Part shown: piece after piece, positions 60,519 to 64,000 of the stretch
Layout of the letters: each line of letters opens with the position of its first letter
Numbering within the stretch: position 1 is the stretch's first letter
Source: Clostridia bacterium
Lineage (GTDB): Bacteria > Bacillota > Clostridia > TANB77 > CAG-508
Reading direction: 5' to 3'
NCBI GenBank assembly: GCA_017625035.1
Contig: JAGALX010000008.1
Location: 1 to 64,000, forward strand
DNA: 64,000 nt
Notes under the pieces: generated by a model
The model's input: the letters and a program-made list of their open reading frames with translations, nothing else
Database searches by the model: none
What the model was told of the DNA's origin: nothing
Position numbers and translations under genes: made by a program

Positions 60519-60592
60519 AACAGATGTGAATAAGTAAGATTAATTGTTACTTGTTAATTGATGTTAGCAAAAGCTTGGCTTATGATAGGATA

Positions 60593-61096
60593 TTAGCCGT
60601 AAATCCAAACTTTTACAAAAACGCTTTGGCCTGATGGAATTCCTCTGAATGTGAGAACTACAGCTGAAGGACTGTCATGGTACATATCAGTTAATTTGCT
60701 GGTACCATTAGATACAACTCTGACTCCACGGACATTTACATTGCCGTTTGTGTCAGTAAGGTCCATAGACATAGCGCCATTCCAGCTGGAAGAACACTCT
60801 ATGGTTACACCCATACCACCTGCACCTGAGGCGCTGGTTGGATAAACAACAATACCAGCAGGACTACCTGAAATGGTCTGTTGAGTATATCCTGAAATAG
60901 TACTTCTCATAACAGATGCTGGTGCAGTAGCACCATTCTCATCTGTGATGGAAACAATACCATCAGAAGTGCATTCCATAGTGTAAGCTGTAGCTTCACA
61001 GGAATCTACCTCGGATTCTGCTGCAAATGCTGTCATGCCAAAAGACATGAGAAACATAAGTGTTGACATAAAAATGCCTGCGATGAGTTTTTTCAT
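60593..61096 (-). CDS. Secreted hypothetical protein of foreign composition
   Basis: 167-aa protein with a clear signal peptide (MKKLIAGIFMSTLMFLMSFG, cleavage after AFA). The mature part is Ser/Thr/Gly rich with strand-like blocks (TYTMECTSDGIVSITDENGA-like, GMGVTIECSSSW, VRGVRVVSNGTSK, VVLTFRGIPSGQSVFVKVW) suggesting a small beta-sandwich; it has three or four Cys. G+C is clearly higher than all neighbours and codon choice differs. RBS on the minus strand is GAAAGAGAGG. Not recognised; possibly a surface or bacteriocin-like secreted factor acquired recently. Confidence 0.6.
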   Translation of the reverse strand: MKKLIAGIFMSTLMFLMSFGMTAFAAESEVDSCEATAYTMECTSDGIVSITDENGATAPASVMRSTISGYTQQTISGSPAGIVVYPTSASGAGGMGVTIECSSSWNGAMSMDLTDTNGNVNVRGVRVVSNGTSKLTDMYHDSPSAVVLTFRGIPSGQSVFVKVWIYG

Positions 61097-61318
61097 GATA
61101 AAGACCTCTCTTTCATGTAAAACTTATCCACACCTGTTGTATATTAAAAAGAAAGTAGGTACTTTCTTTCTAATCGAAATAATTTATAGAAACTATAAAT
61201 CACTTTTTATATTTATAACACGATTTTTCTTAGAACAATAAAAAAGATAACAAAAGAGTAAAAAAAATAACATAAAAGTAATTTTGTTCCTTTTTTTTAT
61301 AAAAAAATATATAATATT

Positions 61319-61345
61319 TGTAACATTATTATAATATGGAAAGTC
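61319..61345 (+). promoter_or_regulatory. Possible ECF-type autoregulatory promoter
   Basis: TGTAAC (61319-61324), 16 bp, then AAGTC (61341-61345), loosely like sigma-W-type promoters, upstream of the ECF sigma gene. Weak evidence. Confidence 0.25.
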
Positions 61346-61368
61346 AATATTAATAGAAAGGAGGAAAA

Positions 61369-61851
61369 ATGGAAGAAATATATAAAGAGTATTCTAAAAT
61401 AGTATTTTGTTATCTACTATCCCTTACTAATAATACTGAGATTGCAGAAGATTTAACACAAAGTACATTCTATAGTGCCGTAAAAAATATAAATAAGTTT
61501 AGAAATGAATCAAGTTTAAAGACTTGGTTGTGTAAAATCGCAAAAAATAAATGGTTGGATTATTATAAAAAAACAAAAAGGTGTAATGAAACTAATATTG
61601 ATGAAGTAAATAACAAATTCCTTATAGAAAAATCTTTTGAAGATGATTATGCAGATAGAGAAGAAATATTAAACTTATATAAAAAAATACATAAGTTAGA
61701 TGAGAAAAGTAAAGAAGTTATTTATTTAAGAATACGAGGAGAACTAAAATTTAAAGAAATAGGTCTTATAATGGGCAAATCAGAAGAATGGGTAAGAATT
61801 ACTTTTTATCGAGCAAAAATAAAATTAAAGGAGGATTTTAATAATGGATAA
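61369..61851 (+). CDS. ECF-type RNA polymerase sigma factor
   Basis: 160-aa sigma-70-family protein with region 2 (IVFCYLLSLTNNTEIAEDLT, QSTFYSAVKNINKFR, LKTWLCKIAKNKWLDYYKK) and region 4 (LDEKSKEVIYLRIRGELKFK, EIGLIMGKSEEWVRITFYRA), no region 1 or 3, as in extracytoplasmic-function sigmas. RBS AAAGGAGG. The next gene, an anti-sigma factor, overlaps its end by 8 bp, the classic sigma/anti-sigma arrangement. Confidence 0.9.
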   Translation: MEEIYKEYSKIVFCYLLSLTNNTEIAEDLTQSTFYSAVKNINKFRNESSLKTWLCKIAKNKWLDYYKKTKRCNETNIDEVNNKFLIEKSFEDDYADREEILNLYKKIHKLDEKSKEVIYLRIRGELKFKEIGLIMGKSEEWVRITFYRAKIKLKEDFNNG

Positions 61852-62827
61852 AAATAAGGAATGTTATATTGTTAAAGATTTAGCACCTGCATATATGGAT
61901 GATATGGTAAGTATTCAAAGCAAAGATTTTATTGATAAACATCTAGTTGATTGCAAAGATTGTAAAGAATATTATAATAATATGAATTCCAATATATTTG
62001 ACGAAATTGATAAAGAGCAAATAAATGATTCAGTTGAGTTTAATCATTTAAAGAAGATAAGAAATCATATAAACTTTTTAAAAATTGGTATAACAATTAT
62101 TATATTAATGATTATATTTTTTATTGTTGGTATTATTATAAAATATAATTATACTAACAATGTAATTGAGATGAGCTATAATAAAATTGAAGAACTTCAA
62201 AATTTAGATAACTATATATTGATTCAAAAGACTACATATAAAGATTTAGAAGAAAAAACTACTTTTGAAGATAATACAAGTTATTATTATAAAGACGGAA
62301 AATACAAGATTGTATCAGCAGGAAATATCATAAATGAAGATAATAGTATAAATAAATTGGAAACTAGCATTACATATTTAGAAGATTATAGCTTTAATAA
62401 AGTTTGTGTATATGAAGATTTAAAACAGATCGACTATTATAAGCAAGACTTCATTGAAATCGAAAAAGGAAAAGTATTTGAAATGTTTTCTGAGATAATC
62501 AATTATAAGAAAACATATACAAAATTTAATAAGTTAGGGTTATCAATCAAAGAGAAAAAAATGAATGGAATTAAGTGTTATGTTATACGAACAGATACAG
62601 ATAACTCATATAAAGAAATATGGATAGATAAGGATACTCTTATCACTATTAAAGTAATTGAAGAAGCATATAATAAATTTTATAGAGAGGTTGACTATAA
62701 TTTACTAGAAAATAATGTTACAGAAGATGATGTAGATAATTCTATATTAAATGCAGATAGATATAAAGACTATACTGTAAATACTATTGATAATGCAATA
62801 CAAGAAAAAAGTATTGTGAGTTATTAG
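61844..62827 (+). CDS. Transmembrane zinc-finger anti-sigma factor
   Basis: 327-aa protein. The cytoplasmic N-terminus has CYIVKDLAPAYMDDM and DKHLVDCKDCKEYYNNM, the H-x3-C-x2-C zinc anti-sigma motif that clamps ECF sigmas. One membrane helix follows (IGITIIILMIIFFIVGIIIK, near residues 80-99). The 220-residue outside part (including YKEIWIDKDTLITIKVIEEA) resembles the LolA-like sensor domains attached to some clostridial anti-sigmas. It should hold the upstream sigma factor inactive until an envelope signal. Confidence 0.82.
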   Translation: MDKNKECYIVKDLAPAYMDDMVSIQSKDFIDKHLVDCKDCKEYYNNMNSNIFDEIDKEQINDSVEFNHLKKIRNHINFLKIGITIIILMIIFFIVGIIIKYNYTNNVIEMSYNKIEELQNLDNYILIQKTTYKDLEEKTTFEDNTSYYYKDGKYKIVSAGNIINEDNSINKLETSITYLEDYSFNKVCVYEDLKQIDYYKQDFIEIEKGKVFEMFSEIINYKKTYTKFNKLGLSIKEKKMNGIKCYVIRTDTDNSYKEIWIDKDTLITIKVIEEAYNKFYREVDYNLLENNVTEDDVDNSILNADRYKDYTVNTIDNAIQEKSIVSY

Positions 62828-62832
62828 AGAAA

Positions 62833-63462
62833 ATGAGCCTTAAAATTGTTATAGCAGACAATTGTATTAAAAACATAAAATTTATAATGAATAGAATTAT
62901 CAATAATGTAGAAGAGATAAATATAAAATCTTATATTGCAACAACAGAAGAAGAAGTACTAAAAACAGTGTCAGAAAACGAAATAAATGCTATATTAGTT
63001 AATCCAAAATCTATAGACACTACTAATATAAAAGAAATAGATGTAATTACAATAGAAGAAAGTATAAATGAGAAACAGATAATGGATAATCTAATTAGCA
63101 TTAATGAGAGATTAATTAATGGAGCAGATATTAAAAATATTAATAAGAAAGTTATTTTTGAATTATCAAATTTAGGATATAATTTTAAATTGAAAGGTAC
63201 GCAATATATAGTTGAGACAATAATGTATATTTATAAAAGTCAAAGTGTGGAATTACTTGAAAATTTAGAAGAAAATGTATATAAAGTTATTGCAATAAAA
63301 AACAACAAAAGTTTAAATAATATAAAAACTAATATTATAAAATCAACGAAATTTGTGGATACATATCAAAATAAAAATATATTATATAAGTATTTTTCAT
63401 TAGATATAAAGATTACGCCCAAATTGGTTATATCAACTATATTAAATAAAATAATATTATAG
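62833..63462 (+). CDS. Degenerate Spo0A-like protein (pseudo-receiver plus Spo0A_C-like domain)
   Basis: 209-aa protein. Residues 1-60 look like a receiver fold (LKIVIADNCIKNIKFIMNRI), but the usual paired acidic residues are reduced to one and the phosphoacceptor position is Asn (NAILVNPKS). Residues about 100-190 (KVIFELSNLGYNFKLKGTQY, IVETIMYIYKSQSVELLENL, NNKSLNNIKTNIIKSTKFVD) follow the helix pattern of the Spo0A DNA-binding domain. It starts five bases after the anti-sigma stop with no Shine-Dalgarno, implying coupling. Suggests a phosphorylation-independent regulator; inference from weak similarity. Confidence 0.55.
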   Translation: MSLKIVIADNCIKNIKFIMNRIINNVEEINIKSYIATTEEEVLKTVSENEINAILVNPKSIDTTNIKEIDVITIEESINEKQIMDNLISINERLINGADIKNINKKVIFELSNLGYNFKLKGTQYIVETIMYIYKSQSVELLENLEENVYKVIAIKNNKSLNNIKTNIIKSTKFVDTYQNKNILYKYFSLDIKITPKLVISTILNKIIL

Positions 63463-63640
63463 AAAAATTAATATTAAGAAAAGGAAGTAACATTTCTTTT
63501 TTGTTATAATAAATTATTTGAAAAAATTATAAACTTTTTATTATCAATTAAATTTTATAAAAAGATAGATTAAAAATTTTAGTTATTTAGTAATTTGAAG
63601 TATTTTAGAAGAAGATATTTCAAAAGTAAAAACATAATAA
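63463..63640. other. Short AT-rich gap
   Basis: No ORF or structure beyond the terminator that begins at 63641; a GTAACATTTCTTTTTTGTTA arrangement at 63487-63506 gives a weak hairpin. Confidence 0.3.
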
Positions 63641-63688
63641 AAAAGATTAGAAGTTTAATTTAGATTCATGAACTTCTAATCTTTTTTT
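63641..63688. terminator. Bidirectional terminator
   Basis: AAAAGATTAGAAGTT (63641-63655) and AACTTCTAATCTTTT (63671-63685) then TTTA, between convergent genes. Confidence 0.85.
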
Positions 63689-63690
63689 AT

Positions 63691-63966
63691 TTAATCTATA
63701 TCTTTATAAAAATCCCTTAGTAATTCATCGGAGCTTATATTTAAAATCTTAGCAATTGCTCCAAGTTCATAATCAATTACAGTTCTTTTTCCAATTTCTA
63801 TTTCATATATTGCATGTTCGGAAATATCAATACCTATATTCATCAATCTATCAGAAACATATTGCCTTGAATAATTAAGTGATTCTCTTTTTGATTGAAT
63901 AATTTTGCCAACAATATTTAATCTACCATCTAATTTGTCATAGTATTTCCTAATATTCAAATGCAA
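63691..63966 (-). CDS. Xre-family HTH protein
   Basis: 91-aa protein with one HTH_3 domain: IVGKIIQSKRESLNYSRQYV, SDRLMNIGIDISEHAIYEIE, LGAIAKILNISSDELLRDFY. No extra domain. The minus-strand RBS GGAGGTGAATTG is strong. It is the last gene in view; targets cannot be told. Confidence 0.8.
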   Translation of the reverse strand: MHLNIRKYYDKLDGRLNIVGKIIQSKRESLNYSRQYVSDRLMNIGIDISEHAIYEIEIGKRTVIDYELGAIAKILNISSDELLRDFYKDID

Positions 63967-64000
63967 TTCACCTCCAATATACTAATTTCTAAATAATAGC

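Overview
The window reads as an AT-rich (roughly 28% G+C), strongly purine-biased chromosome segment of a spore-forming clostridial Firmicute, probably an uncultured gut lineage. Support: sporulation genes spoIIM and spoIIP, a tyrosine T-box leader, RqcP, EndoQ, LrgAB, RloAB/AbiL-like defence, butyrate kinase, and almost all genes on the plus strand.

Region 1 (1-20.3 kb) is housekeeping: RNase HI, TmcAL, EndoQ, SpoIIM, XerD, RarA, a Bax-inhibitor-1 protein, SpoIIP, LrgA/LrgB, AddA, RqcP, T-box plus TyrS, a GT39-type membrane glycosyltransferase, UppP and an LCP transferase. It is sprinkled with an intergenic palindromic repeat family (ends GGGGACGG / CCGTCCCC), one copy of which sits between the T-box terminator and tyrS. 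Region 2 (20.4-23.8 kb) is an island with an unrecognised, compositionally foreign gene behind a hairpin-rich leader, and a two-gene RloAB/AbiL-like defence operon with its own consensus promoter. Region 3 (23.8-35.2 kb) is an exopolysaccharide operon: initiating sugar transferase, PssD/PssE-like pair, two pyruvyl transferases, GT4, F420-hydrogenase-beta-like Fe-S protein, polymerase, two GT2 and a flippase. A BY-kinase lies apart at 39.1 kb. Region 4 (35.3-43.9 kb) is accessory debris: a YHYH/Big2 secreted protein, a DUF4160/DUF2442 pair, a frameshifted DUF1016 nuclease, Rpn-family remnants, butyrate kinase, a cupin-antitoxin fusion with a truncated YoeB, and a beheaded peroxiredoxin.

Region 5 (about 43.9-60.5 kb) is an integrated conjugative/mobilizable element without integrase or T4SS in view: DUF3789, replication initiator, TopB, DUF1847, ParB, RHH protein, MobL/MobP3-like relaxase, small element proteins, an operator-controlled Ig-like protein, a SUMF1-like protein, Xre and HIT proteins and a large LPXTG adhesin whose CnaB repeats carry EF-hand-like loops. 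Region 6 (60.5-64 kb) has a foreign secreted protein, an ECF sigma / anti-sigma / degenerate Spo0A-like operon and an Xre regulator.

The most unusual signal: only four in-frame CGG codons were found by eye in all supported coding sequence, and three of them coincide exactly with the point where a gene continues in the +1 frame as a GGN glycine codon (37994, 40877, 52021). That suggests CGG may be an unassigned or +1-frameshifting codon in this lineage. Other strong signals are a covarying hairpin pair placed as inverted repeats around topB-parB, probable AUU/AUC start codons, and the cupin-antitoxin fusion.
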